NCBI RefSeq assembly: GCF_000235365.1
Contig: NC_016450.1
Location: forward strand, 1,116,001-1,180,000
DNA length: 64,000 nt
Direction of reading: 5' to 3'
From: Eremothecium cymbalariae DBVPG#7215
Taxonomy: Eukaryota; Ascomycota; Saccharomycetes; Saccharomycetales; Saccharomycetaceae
This document shows, one piece after another, positions 28,705 to 38,221 of this stretch (position 1 is the first letter of the stretch; every line of letters starts with the position of its first letter). Position numbers and translations under genes: made by a program. The notes beneath the pieces were generated by a model, which saw only the letters and a list, made by a program, of their open reading frames with translations, ran no database searches and had not been told where the DNA came from.

Positions 28705-30729
28705 ATGATAACTATGGGATTATGGCGAAGAAATGTTGGAGAGTATCCATTATTTTTTAGAATATCCAGTGAAGTAGGAAAAAGAAAAATCTCTCTGAAT
28801 TCAGAACTACGGGCAAGTTTGGATAGGATTCCAGATGTTGGTGTTGTAGTTATCGGCGGCGGACATGCAGGGTGTGAGGCATCTACAGCAGCAGCTCGAG
28901 CAGGAGCACCGACTATTCTTGTGACACCATTTGTTGATAAAGTTGGTACATGCTCTTGCAATCCTTCTATGGGAGGCGTTGGAAAGGGAACTTTACTTCG
29001 AGAGGTTGATGCACTAGATGGGGTTGCAGCAAAGATAACTGATCTAGCAGGTATTCAGTTCAAAATGTTGAATAAAAGCAGAGGAGCTGCTGTTTGGGGA
29101 CCAAGAGCGCAGATTGATAGGAAGATTTATATGAAGGAGATGCAAGAGGTGCTGAATAACTACCCTAACTTATCTCTATTGGAGGGGAAGGTGAAGGACT
29201 TGATAATTGATAACCAAGAAGGCGATGCTAAAGATGTTTCATCAATAAAGGGTGTTATATTAGAAGATGGCCAAGTTCTGAAATCTTCAAAGGTTATAAT
29301 TACCACTGGAACGTTCCTAGGCGGTGAAATTCATATAGGTTTGAAGAGCTTCCCAGCTGGAAGAATAGGCGAAAAACCAACATATGGTATTAGTGATACG
29401 TTAAAACGAGCAAATTTCAAACTGGGTAGACTGAAAACGGGCACACCTGCTAGGATCGATGGCAAAACTATAGAATTTTCAAATTTAGAAAAACAATATG
29501 GCGATGTACCCCCACATCCGATGAGTTACCTTAATGAAGACGTTGCGATTAAAGAGCAGAGACTTTGTTATGGTACTTTTACTACTAATGAAGTTCATGA
29601 ATATATAAAAGCAAACTTGAATCATTCAATTCACATTAAAGAGACTGTAAAGGGACCACGCTACTGCCCGTCCATTGAAGCCAAAGTATTAAGGTTCGCT
29701 GATAAAAATTCTCATAGGATTTGGCTTGAACCAGAGGGACTAGATACTGATGTAATTTATCCAAATGGTATTTCAAATTCGATGCCAGAGGATGTTCAAC
29801 TAGTCATGATGCGGATGATTCCAGGAATGGAGAACGTGAGGATCTTGCAACCAGCTTATGGTGTTGAATACGATTATATTGATCCAAGAGAACTTAAACA
29901 AACGTTGGAAACAAAACGTATTAGTGGTTTATATCTGGCTGGGCAGATAAATGGTACTACTGGGTATGAGGAAGCTTGTGCCCAAGGTGTTATTGCTGGA
30001 ATTAACGCAGGGCTTGCGTTTTTGCAGAAGCCTCCTCTAAAGATAAGTCGCTCGGATGCGTATATCGGTGTTATGATTGATGACTTAATTACCAAAGGTG
30101 TCCAAGAGCCTTATAGAATGTTCACATCTAGATCTGAATTCCGTATTACTGTAAGGGCAGATAATGCAGATTTTAGGTTGACGGAAATTGGCCGTAAATC
30201 TGGCGTAGTTGGGGATCTAAGATGGCAAAAATACCTTTCAGATAAAGCTATTTATACTGAAGTCGAAGCCAAACTGAAGTCATATTACTCTAGTAGTCAG
30301 AAGTGGGATAAAATTATTGATTCCAAGGTTGGTGCAACTCACGTGAATTATAGTGCATGGAATATGTTCAAATTTAATTGCGTCACTCTAGCACGGTTAG
30401 CAGAGGTAGTTCCAGCCCTTAACATAGATATAAACGCAATACCGAGACATGTTCAGTTAAAGATAGATGTTGAAGCCAAATATTCGCCATATCTCAGAAA
30501 ACAACAACAGTTTATAAAAGCTTTCCAAGCAGATGAGAATGTATTGCTACCCATAAATCTTGATTTTAATTTAATTCCATCTTTGAGTACTGAATGCAAG
30601 TTGCTGTTGAATACCGTCAGACCAGAAACTATTGGCCAGGCTAGGAGGATCCAGGGCATTACACCTGCATCATTGTTCGAACTGTACAAAGTGTCTAGGT
30701 CCAAGAAACGTGAGTCCAGGGGGCCGTAG
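28705..30729 (+). CDS. MTO1: Mitochondrial tRNA uridine-modification enzyme Mto1 (MnmG/GidA)
   Basis: FAD-dependent enzyme that, with Mss1, installs the 5-carboxymethylaminomethyl group on the wobble uridine of mitochondrial tRNAs. The protein has 674 residues. A basic presequence-like N-terminus (about 1-40) is followed by the Rossmann FAD motif [14 protein letters not shown] (47-60). Further family motifs are [11 protein letters not shown] (near 86-96), TGTFLGG and [16 protein letters not shown]. The C-terminal GidA-associated domain ends with [14 protein letters not shown]. The ATG at 28705 is followed by another at codon 4. The order ADE5,7-MTO1 agrees with YGL234W-YGL236C. Confidence 0.97.
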   Translation: MITMGLWRRNVGEYPLFFRISSEVGKRKISLNSELRASLDRIPDVGVVVIGGGHAGCEASTAAARAGAPTILVTPFVDKVGTCSCNPSMGGVGKGTLLREVDALDGVAAKITDLAGIQFKMLNKSRGAAVWGPRAQIDRKIYMKEMQEVLNNYPNLSLLEGKVKDLIIDNQEGDAKDVSSIKGVILEDGQVLKSSKVIITTGTFLGGEIHIGLKSFPAGRIGEKPTYGISDTLKRANFKLGRLKTGTPARIDGKTIEFSNLEKQYGDVPPHPMSYLNEDVAIKEQRLCYGTFTTNEVHEYIKANLNHSIHIKETVKGPRYCPSIEAKVLRFADKNSHRIWLEPEGLDTDVIYPNGISNSMPEDVQLVMMRMIPGMENVRILQPAYGVEYDYIDPRELKQTLETKRISGLYLAGQINGTTGYEEACAQGVIAGINAGLAFLQKPPLKISRSDAYIGVMIDDLITKGVQEPYRMFTSRSEFRITVRADNADFRLTEIGRKSGVVGDLRWQKYLSDKAIYTEVEAKLKSYYSSSQKWDKIIDSKVGATHVNYSAWNMFKFNCVTLARLAEVVPALNIDINAIPRHVQLKIDVEAKYSPYLRKQQQFIKAFQADENVLLPINLDFNLIPSLSTECKLLLNTVRPETIGQARRIQGITPASLFELYKVSRSKKRESRGP

Positions 30730-30827
30730 ATCTAATTCAAACCCAATACCCTATCCATACAAATAAATCTTGTAAATACATATAAATATAAAACCTAGCC
30801 AATGCATACATGTTTTTGAAGCACAAA

Positions 30828-31784
30828 TTATTGATTACCAAAAAGTGCAATTTCTATAGAATTCAAAGCTTCTAATGGAAGATGCTGCTGGCATAACCGA
30901 AACAAGTCCTTGTTAGTTAATGTACCATGATATCTGAGATGGTGGTTTTCATAAATCTGAAGCAACATCGAACGATCCAGTACTGAAGAATGTCCTTCTT
31001 TAGTAAGATACTTTAGCTCTCTTGCAACAGATTCAAGAAGTGACAGTGATAGTTCTTGAAAAATCTTCAAAGATTCTCGTGGCAAACTGTAGTTCTCTTT
31101 ATTAATTGTAGTTGCCACCAGGCCTTTCAATACTGCCATTGGTAGGGGCTGTACGCCTTCCCCATTCAAGTCGGATTTTGTTGACGTTGCATCGATACCT
31201 GTTTCATTCCTACTGTTACCCATACCGCCACTATAATTATCATCATCATCATCACCGTCTTCATCAGAATAAGAATAAGAAGAAATAGCATTTAGTTCCA
31301 AGTCATTTTCCACATCATAGATAGCCTGTTTACCAATATCAAGCAAGCCATGTTCAGAAGCTGAAGACCTCAAAGATAAACCAACCTTAGATTCTTCATT
31401 TTTATCGATAACTATTGGCGCAGAACTATTAAGCCGTCGTATTTTCCTCTCATTATACCCCCTCAGACTGGAAAATACATCTTGAGAAAGGTTCAAAACA
31501 CGACTTTTGTCTCCATCAACAATTCCCTCCACTTCTAATCTATCATTCCCACTATCAGGCGCCTCATAAGTATCACTTAAATTCACTAAAACAGAACTCA
31601 ACTCCTTCAGATAAGACTTCAATTGTTCAGGTTCCTTCGGCAATCTCTTCAGTTTAGTACGCTCATCGCTTCTCCAACCCGGAGTTGATTGAAGCACTAC
31701 CTCCTCCTTCAACCTCTGTTTCTCCTCCGCATTCTGCCTCACAGGCGTCTTTTCACCGGTACTTGGCGGCTCTTGAATAGGCAT
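30828..31784 (-). CDS. CNN1: Kinetochore protein Cnn1 (CENP-T type)
   Basis: Inner-kinetochore protein, the yeast CENP-T homologue; it binds Ndc80 through its N-terminus and Wip1 through a C-terminal histone fold. The protein has 318 residues. An N-terminal basic and disordered part with STPGWRSDERTKLKRLP contains S/T-P sites. An acidic stretch (SYSDEDGDDDDDNYSGG) lies near 170-190. The C-terminal 100 residues are helical and histone-fold-like (FQELSLSLLESVARELKYLT and LDRSMLLQIYENHHL). Sequence conservation is low, as in this family. The call rests also on position: YFR046C lies after DUG1 and YFR045W in S. cerevisiae. It diverges from HAP2. Confidence 0.78.
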   Translation of the reverse strand: MPIQEPPSTGEKTPVRQNAEEKQRLKEEVVLQSTPGWRSDERTKLKRLPKEPEQLKSYLKELSSVLVNLSDTYEAPDSGNDRLEVEGIVDGDKSRVLNLSQDVFSSLRGYNERKIRRLNSSAPIVIDKNEESKVGLSLRSSASEHGLLDIGKQAIYDVENDLELNAISSYSYSDEDGDDDDDNYSGGMGNSRNETGIDATSTKSDLNGEGVQPLPMAVLKGLVATTINKENYSLPRESLKIFQELSLSLLESVARELKYLTKEGHSSVLDRSMLLQIYENHHLRYHGTLTNKDLFRLCQQHLPLEALNSIEIALFGNQ

Positions 31785-31855
31785 ATTGATTCCTCCTAAA
31801 CCTACTTGCGTCCATTTATTCTCTTCAACATTGCTGTTGCACTTCTACTAATTCT

Positions 31856-31903
31856 CACGTGTACGCAGTCTGTATTTTAAGAAACAGCTTTTCTGACCAA
31901 TAA
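31856..31903. promoter_or_regulatory. E-box and CCAAT element between CNN1 and HAP2
   Basis: TCACGTG ends at 31861. ACCAATAA at 31896-31903 matches the Hap2/3/4/5 consensus ACCAATNA and lies about 92 bases before the HAP2 start, so Hap2 could act on its own gene. Both are consensus matches only. Confidence 0.4.
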
Positions 31904-31994
31904 GAATTCAGAACGAAGGTCCAACATAACCATTCATTAAGTGTTTAAAAAAGTGTGACAGTGGAATTATCCAAGTTCAATTAGTTCGAATCTT

Positions 31995-32852
31995 ATGACT
32001 GGCTACGATTCTAGTAAGTCAAGGGTTGGCAATGGTGAAGCAGAAAGAGATTACCCACTCCTAGACACTGGATTGGTTAATTATTCTAATACCAACACAT
32101 CAAATGCACAACATGAAGGCGATCAACAACGTAATAATAACCAACATGAGGAGAAACAGAACCAAGAACAAACTAGTTGTAGCCAAGCGCAGGTGGCTCA
32201 ACGAGATTTAGTTTTAAAAGGCGGGGTGGAGCATAATACGGATAGTATATACTTGTATGATCAGCCGCAAGCCGTCCGTGTGACTATAGAAGAAACTCAT
32301 GATGACGTATATTCTTCATCAAGTAGTGGGGGGGAAGCACAGGGACGCAGAGATATTGACCAAGAGGAGAGCCCGCAATCAAGGAATCAGTTTTTCGACT
32401 CTACAAATCTCGAATTTAATTCTGCTGAACAGGCTGCAATGGAGGGCGAATCTTCAGGAGCTGATCCTGCGGAGCAGCCATTTTATGTCAATGCCAAACA
32501 GTACTATAGAATATTAAAGCGGAGATATGCACGAGCAAAACTAGAGGAACACTTAAAGGTATCTCGAGAGCGCAGGCCTTATCTTCATGAATCTAGACAT
32601 AAACATGCTATGAGGAGGCCACGAGGTCAGGGGGGTAGATTTTTGACTGCAGCTGAAATTGACGAACTCAAAAAACAAAAGGTATCGAGTACCGTTAAAA
32701 ATAAAGTTGTCGAATCGAGTCTAAAGGAAGAGTGTCGATCATCAGTGTCCAAACAACAAGGATCTAAGCAGCATAAAGCTCCTGAAATTCAACCCCAGCA
32801 TCCCAGGCATGTTAAAAGCAGTCCTGAAAAGTCGTACTACGCAGATCAGTAG
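31995..32852 (+). CDS. HAP2: CCAAT-binding factor subunit Hap2
   Basis: Sequence-specific subunit (NF-YA type) of the Hap2/3/4/5 complex, activator of respiratory genes. The 285-residue protein has an N-terminal Gln/Asn-rich part (about 30-70). The essential core is at about 163-220: YVNAKQYYRILKRR for assembly with Hap3/Hap5, then RRPYLHESRHKHAMRR and GGRF for DNA contact. The spacing matches the family. The C-terminal tail is basic and not conserved. ATG at 31995. It is followed by CSE1 in convergent orientation, as YGL237C and YGL238W are. Confidence 0.97.
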   Translation: MTGYDSSKSRVGNGEAERDYPLLDTGLVNYSNTNTSNAQHEGDQQRNNNQHEEKQNQEQTSCSQAQVAQRDLVLKGGVEHNTDSIYLYDQPQAVRVTIEETHDDVYSSSSSGGEAQGRRDIDQEESPQSRNQFFDSTNLEFNSAEQAAMEGESSGADPAEQPFYVNAKQYYRILKRRYARAKLEEHLKVSRERRPYLHESRHKHAMRRPRGQGGRFLTAAEIDELKKQKVSSTVKNKVVESSLKEECRSSVSKQQGSKQHKAPEIQPQHPRHVKSSPEKSYYADQ

Positions 32853-33033
32853 TCATCTAATATTAGATCAAGAAGAGCCTAAAAACAAAAGGATATGTAA
32901 CAACTGCATTTATTTCTAATATACATTATTAAAGTGAGTTTGTACATTTTTATGCAACTGTGTATACAGGGGTTTTACATATGAACCACAAGTCAGAGGT
33001 AACGGTCTCCGAAAATCTTTTTGAAGTTAAGGA

Positions 33034-35901
33034 TTACGTACTCAAGGAAGACAAAGCTCTTCTGCCTTCTTCAGACAGTCCTTGTGTGACCTGATTGAGA
33101 AGAACAGGATGTAGTTTGCTGAATGCATTTTTGAGGTACATCTTAACTCCCTGGATAACGTCAACTTGAGGTAGTGGGTCGTAAGGTTTTTCTGCAATGG
33201 TTATCAATCTGCTGAAGCTGGAGCCGAATGTGGTGATCTCTTCTGATGCATCCATGTCGATATAGTCCGTTTTGGAGTCCACAAGGCTCTCAGAAACGGT
33301 TGTTTTTAGTATAACATCCAAAGTTGGGACAAGGAGCATCGAGTAGCTACCAGTATAAATATTTTCGGCAGTGACAGTGTTCAATGCACCAATGAATGCA
33401 ATTTTACGGTCCAATAAGTTTCCGATGTTAGGAAGTGTAACAATTACGAAGTTTGTCCATACCTGTTTGAAAAGCTCTGGTTGAACTTCGTCAATAAAGC
33501 GTACTACAAAGTCTGAATCAAATTTGTTGGACAGTACACCTAAGAACACAATAAATTTTTTGACATATTTTTCAGTTCTGGATCCCTGTAGTCGCTGAAG
33601 CAATAAAACGGCAATTTGCTTCAGGTAATCCTGTAACTTGGAAAGCGGGATGTAAGTTATAATATACTCTAGTAGTTCAAACCCATGTGTATCGTACGCC
33701 TTGGAGGCGATAAGTCTTTGAAAAATACCTAATACTGGGATCAAATTAGGGTAAGCTGATGGATCATGCTTTATAATGTCCTTCAGTAATCTTGTCACAG
33801 CTGGTACACAACCTTTGAGATCCCAAACCGTAGGTGACAGCAAAGGTTGGTATAATTGCGCAATAGCTTCCGGAATGCCCATATTGGAAGGTAGTTGTTC
33901 TACACAATAAGCAATTATTTGGAACACATAAGGCATAAACTCCTGAATATCATCCGCTAATATATTCAAAAAAATAGGCATAATTGCTTCGATTATCGAG
34001 GCCAAGTTGTCATGATTAAACTTAATCACTACAGAAAGCGATTCAAATGTATAATGTGTAAACCGTGGATTTGATGGGTTTTTAGCGATTATGGTTATAA
34101 TCTCAATTAACTGCTTTAGGATATTGGCAGCATAGGGTTTTATTGAATCTTCAGATGTTAAAAGGATTCGGTGTACTGCTTTCATCAAAAATTCATTTTC
34201 AGCCAATTTTTCAGGTGTAGAATTTTGTTTCATGATCAAAGAAAATAGGTTATCCAATAGTAATTGTGAACTATTATTCAAGTCATCCTTAGTAAATATG
34301 AATTTTGGCGAAGTATTAGATTCCCTAATTGATAAAATTCTTTCAATTGTTACAGCAGCATATGAATAAACAACATAATTTTCATCTTGTAGAAAACTGG
34401 CCATAACGGGGAGAATTTCCATCAATTGATTCTTGGTTAACTGATTTCTAAAAGTATAAATATATTTTATAGCATCGACCCTAAGAATAGGATGTGGCAC
34501 TGGACCTGTCAAATCTGGAATAATTTCCTTGGTAAAAAATTGAACAACGTCTAGCATAATATTTGTGGAACCGACACCTGAACTAGTAACATTCCCGTTA
34601 ATAGCCAAGGCTGTGTAAAGATAGACAGAAAGGTCCTTGTATTTCCAATTAACACTTGGATCAGCTCGATATTTCTCAAAAAAATTATTAATGTGAGATA
34701 ACACGACATTAGTTGATAAAGATTCATTCTTCTCCTTTAATTCCTTGAGAAAGTCTGTGCATGCCCTTCTTCGGGTATCTGAATCGGAACCTTCTAAGTC
34801 TCTTCTAATATATTCGATTGGGTCATCCTCAAATAATTCATTATCTGAATCGCGCAAAGTCACGTTTGGCAAAATTATTTGCTCCGTAATATTATTCATC
34901 GCTGATTCATTGTTAAACAGATCAAAATATCTTGGAATTCGAGCAACTGCTGTCATAAACGATAAACATTTAGAAACCAAAATATCGTATTTTGCCTGAG
35001 GAGTCAAGGAAACTAACAAGTTCCATGTTGTTTCAATAAATTGACCAACCATCGGACCAAAGACATCTTCATAACGAGAAGTATACAACTGAACCAACTC
35101 AGCAATAGATGATTTTACCTTCACCAAAGAACTCGCCTCATCATCTTCATTCGCGTTTTCTAAGAGCGGATTATGATAAGCCAAGTATTTATGCATTATA
35201 GACATGCAAGTTTGCATGTTGTCCTCAAAAAATTCAGGGATATCCTGACAATTCAAATCGTAGCATAGTTTGACCAACACAAGTAGCACATCAAACAAGA
35301 TGTTCAATTTGGCCTCGTTATTTTCATTCGCCGTAATATTTTCATCAACAGTCTTCAAAAGTTGCATGTATGGCCCTGCAAACTTGTCTAGCACCATTTT
35401 AATCTCCAGGAACAGCTCATCGGACCGAAATAATGGCCTCCACCTCTTAAAAATAGAGTGGGCAACGGTAAGAACTCCTTTGTTGGTTACCATATCATCA
35501 AGAGAAAGCTGGTTCACAAACTCTTCAAGTAGGTTTGTCCATTTATCAGGGAAATCAGAGTCTGCTATAATGGAAATAGATTCCCCAACTTGCGCCTGTA
35601 AATTACCAGGCAACTTAATCATCAATGGAAGAATCTCCTTCTTGACCAATTCAACATCGTTTTCCGAAAGTATATGGTCACCATTCTCGTTAACCCATTT
35701 GCGCTTTATGAAGTTCTTGAAGAACAAAGCTCCTGCCAATCTAGTAGAAGCTGGCAGATTAGTTGATGCGACAATATGAAGAAGCATTAAAGCAAAGCCG
35801 TCTTGATTCTCCAACGCCTTTAAACTATGCTCGGAAGACCTAGCAGTAGCAGCAACAACAGATTGAGCCAAATAATGTGATATAGTCTCTAAATCCGACA
35901 T
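33034..35901 (-). CDS. CSE1: Importin-alpha exporter Cse1 (CAS)
   Basis: Karyopherin of the importin-beta family that exports importin alpha (Srp1) with Ran-GTP. The protein has 955 residues, the usual length (S. cerevisiae 960). The N-terminal importin-beta region begins MSDLETISHYLAQSV. The HEAT-repeat array includes ASTNLPASTRLAGALFFKNFIKRKW (in two parts), and the CAS/CSE C-terminal domain contains SKAYDTHGFELLEYI. The whole frame is continuous. A perfect TCACGTGA lies 122 bases upstream of the ATG (36023-36030). Confidence 0.98.
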   Translation of the reverse strand: MSDLETISHYLAQSVVAATARSSEHSLKALENQDGFALMLLHIVASTNLPASTRLAGALFFKNFIKRKWVNENGDHILSENDVELVKKEILPLMIKLPGNLQAQVGESISIIADSDFPDKWTNLLEEFVNQLSLDDMVTNKGVLTVAHSIFKRWRPLFRSDELFLEIKMVLDKFAGPYMQLLKTVDENITANENNEAKLNILFDVLLVLVKLCYDLNCQDIPEFFEDNMQTCMSIMHKYLAYHNPLLENANEDDEASSLVKVKSSIAELVQLYTSRYEDVFGPMVGQFIETTWNLLVSLTPQAKYDILVSKCLSFMTAVARIPRYFDLFNNESAMNNITEQIILPNVTLRDSDNELFEDDPIEYIRRDLEGSDSDTRRRACTDFLKELKEKNESLSTNVVLSHINNFFEKYRADPSVNWKYKDLSVYLYTALAINGNVTSSGVGSTNIMLDVVQFFTKEIIPDLTGPVPHPILRVDAIKYIYTFRNQLTKNQLMEILPVMASFLQDENYVVYSYAAVTIERILSIRESNTSPKFIFTKDDLNNSSQLLLDNLFSLIMKQNSTPEKLAENEFLMKAVHRILLTSEDSIKPYAANILKQLIEIITIIAKNPSNPRFTHYTFESLSVVIKFNHDNLASIIEAIMPIFLNILADDIQEFMPYVFQIIAYCVEQLPSNMGIPEAIAQLYQPLLSPTVWDLKGCVPAVTRLLKDIIKHDPSAYPNLIPVLGIFQRLIASKAYDTHGFELLEYIITYIPLSKLQDYLKQIAVLLLQRLQGSRTEKYVKKFIVFLGVLSNKFDSDFVVRFIDEVQPELFKQVWTNFVIVTLPNIGNLLDRKIAFIGALNTVTAENIYTGSYSMLLVPTLDVILKTTVSESLVDSKTDYIDMDASEEITTFGSSFSRLITIAEKPYDPLPQVDVIQGVKMYLKNAFSKLHPVLLNQVTQGLSEEGRRALSSLST

Positions 35902-36022
35902 AGTTGGACAACTGAAACTAGTATTGGATGCTAATTAACCGTGGAACTTGTTTTTGGTATAGCTAAAACTCGTGTTGAAATTTTAAAGATCCAGATTTCA
36001 ATATATCTCTACATACGAATGC

Positions 36023-36030
36023 TCACGTGA
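36023..36030. promoter_or_regulatory. Cbf1-type E-box before CSE1
   Basis: Palindrome TCACGTGA in the 159-base gap between CSE1 and DOC1, placed in the CSE1 promoter. Confidence 0.5.
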
Positions 36031-36060
36031 CCCACTATTTGGCTGCAATTGAAACTCATA

Positions 36061-36810
36061 TCATCGTATTCTGGACTGAGAGAGGAATTCTATGCTGTGA
36101 AAACCTTCAAACATTGCAGCATCAGCTATATTTACTAGGGATTCTCCTGGTCCAAACATACGGATTCCTCTTAGATGGGTGTCTTTACCATTTTCATGGT
36201 TAGTGACGACTTCGATGCGGAGAAACTGGCACTTAAGCAAGCCATCAGAAGGTCTATTATCTTCAAAGGTGAATTTAACCCAACCATTAACATTTCTGAC
36301 TTCTAGTGTCTTGTAGTATGTGGCATCTGAAGGACTATGACCCGCGTAGAGACGTATAGTTTCTGAGGTATAAGACTCATCAATGAAAAGGGAGAAATAC
36401 ATGGCGAGTTGGATAATATCTACTCTCTTACTGAAAAAGACATCGATTGTATGGGGTTGAGACCCATCACTCTGCCAAAAAGTACCTGGGTTGTCGTCCA
36501 ATGCATTTTCGATGGGATATCCAGCTTTGAAAGAGGAAGGCTTCCAATAGGCTAAGCTTGTAATATCAACGTAGCCTTGGTTTTCTAGCATTTGTAAACC
36601 TTGGGTATACTTCATCAGAAATAATTCAGAGTTGATATCCTCCTCGTGGTATTCGACGTTTAGGTCTGTAACATAGCGATGCCTATCTGGCGCGTTTGCC
36701 TGCGAGTCATCTAAAATCAACGGCCTGTCTTTATGGGGCTTATCCCTTGGTTCCGTTAAGTTTGGCACTGGAACAATGCTTTCTATCCTCTTAAGAATAC
36801 TTTGGTTCAT
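36061..36810 (-). CDS. DOC1: Anaphase-promoting complex subunit Doc1 (APC10)
   Basis: Processivity and substrate-receptor subunit of the APC/C ubiquitin ligase. The 249 residues are mostly a DOC/APC10 beta-jellyroll (about 65-235) with LAYWKPSSFKAGYPIENALDD, TFWQSDGSQPHTIDVFFSKR (each shown within limit) and LRGIRMFGPGE. The C-terminus IR at the very end is the known tail that docks on Cdc27. A GACACAAAA box at 36914-36922, about 105 bases upstream, resembles the middle sporulation element GNCRCAAAW. Its neighbour CSE1 is in the YGL238W-YGL240W order. Confidence 0.96.
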   Translation of the reverse strand: MNQSILKRIESIVPVPNLTEPRDKPHKDRPLILDDSQANAPDRHRYVTDLNVEYHEEDINSELFLMKYTQGLQMLENQGYVDITSLAYWKPSSFKAGYPIENALDDNPGTFWQSDGSQPHTIDVFFSKRVDIIQLAMYFSLFIDESYTSETIRLYAGHSPSDATYYKTLEVRNVNGWVKFTFEDNRPSDGLLKCQFLRIEVVTNHENGKDTHLRGIRMFGPGESLVNIADAAMFEGFHSIEFLSQSRIR

Positions 36811-37036
36811 TAAAAGAAGGCTTTTTAATTCTTAATTCTATTAGATGGATGTATAATTGCAAGATAATTGAACGCTTGACCGCCGCCTGGTCAAGCTTGA
36901 GTTGAAATATGTGGACACAAAAATGTCATAAGATCAAAGTTTTAAGAGGCTTGACAATACAGGCGATCATGAATACATAAAGACACTGGTTTTTGAATAA
37001 TTAGCGATAAAACTTGAGTTTCAGGTATTACATAGT

Positions 37037-37924
37037 TTAATGGTTAAGTTTGAGAGAGAAATCAAGGACACCTGTTCCTTGGTGAATACTACTTGTGCTG
37101 TAGATGTCAATATCATTACATAAATATTCAGGCAGATTGTCTATCTTGAGGCCTCCGCTGCATTCTAATAAGAACTGCTTTTTATCGGCCCATTTCTGCT
37201 TCAAACTTCTTGCAGTGGACCTTATACTAACACCACTAAAGTTATCTAGCATGATTATATCAGCGCCTGCTTGGATTGCCTCGTCGGCCTCAGCTTCAGA
37301 TTGACATTCAACTTCAATTTTCACTGAAAACCCACAAACTTGTCTTGCATCCTGAACTGCATTAGTAATAGAACCAGTGGCCCATATGTGGTTATCTTTT
37401 AGCATAACCATCGACGACAAGTCATATCTATGCATATCACAGCCACCAACCAACATCGAGTACTTCTCTAATCTGCGAAGACCTGGTGTTGTCTTCCTGG
37501 TACCTGCTATGATGCCTTGGTAACCAGCTTTCCGTGCCAAAGTAATGATGTTATGAGAAGCAGTTGCAATTCCTGAACATCTACTCAATATATTTAAGGC
37601 GGTTCTCTCTGCCATTAACAAGTTTTTGGCTTCGCCTCTAACATCAGCTACAGGAAGCTTACCTTCTGAACTTTCAGATGGATCCAAGTATTCACCCTCC
37701 TCATACAACCAAGTATATGATAAACCACACTGATTAAAAACTTCTTCCAAAAATGGCACTCCAGCGAGAATTCCGGGCTGCTTGCAATATAACGTAGCAT
37801 TCTTTTCATTGGAACCTACTACATAGCCTCCGAAATCAAATGCAGGGATGTCTTCTTGTAACCAATTGGTAATATCTTGTTTCCAGGCTCCGTTGGCTGG
37901 GATTAAATTTTTGAATTCCGGCAT
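37037..37924 (-). CDS. BNA6: Quinolinate phosphoribosyltransferase Bna6
   Basis: Converts quinolinate and PRPP to nicotinate mononucleotide, the last step of the kynurenine route to NAD. The ATG at 37924 gives 295 residues starting MPEFKNLIP, the length of the S. cerevisiae enzyme. An in-frame extension to 38008 is open but not family-like. Motifs: [31 protein letters not shown] (substrate-binding Arg/Lys), [39 protein letters not shown] and the closing CSGGL...NLPEY. It belongs to the YFR series (YFR047C) in the interleaved order. Confidence 0.97.
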   Translation of the reverse strand: MPEFKNLIPANGAWKQDITNWLQEDIPAFDFGGYVVGSNEKNATLYCKQPGILAGVPFLEEVFNQCGLSYTWLYEEGEYLDPSESSEGKLPVADVRGEAKNLLMAERTALNILSRCSGIATASHNIITLARKAGYQGIIAGTRKTTPGLRRLEKYSMLVGGCDMHRYDLSSMVMLKDNHIWATGSITNAVQDARQVCGFSVKIEVECQSEAEADEAIQAGADIIMLDNFSGVSIRSTARSLKQKWADKKQFLLECSGGLKIDNLPEYLCNDIDIYSTSSIHQGTGVLDFSLKLNH

Positions 37925-38221
37925 AACTTTTCTGTAATAACTTATTATTAGATTAGACTTCGTTAACCAGGTTATTCTGATTATCAGCACTTTTTTAACT
38001 AGATGCAATGCTCTTATATCGTAGAACGAGCTAATTCTAGACTCAGATGTAAGCGTACACGTGGCAGTTGATCACATGATAAAAAGTTTCACCTTTCCTA
38101 ACGGTTCTCAGCTGGAATTTCAATGTTCACATATAAATAGGAATACCGGCTACCAAGGAGTTATTAAGGAGCGGAGCCGTTAAAAAGGGACCGCTAGAGT
38201 TTGTTTAAGGTCCGTGGAAAA

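Noticed and set aside
31984..31994. GTTCGAATC similar to a tRNA B box
   Set aside because: No A box or cloverleaf around it; it lies directly before the HAP2 ATG.
38037..38221. GGACC/GGTCC inverted repeat and TATAAATA as a small RNA gene
   Set aside because: The arms are only five bases, and no RNA family signature or conserved boxes are visible.
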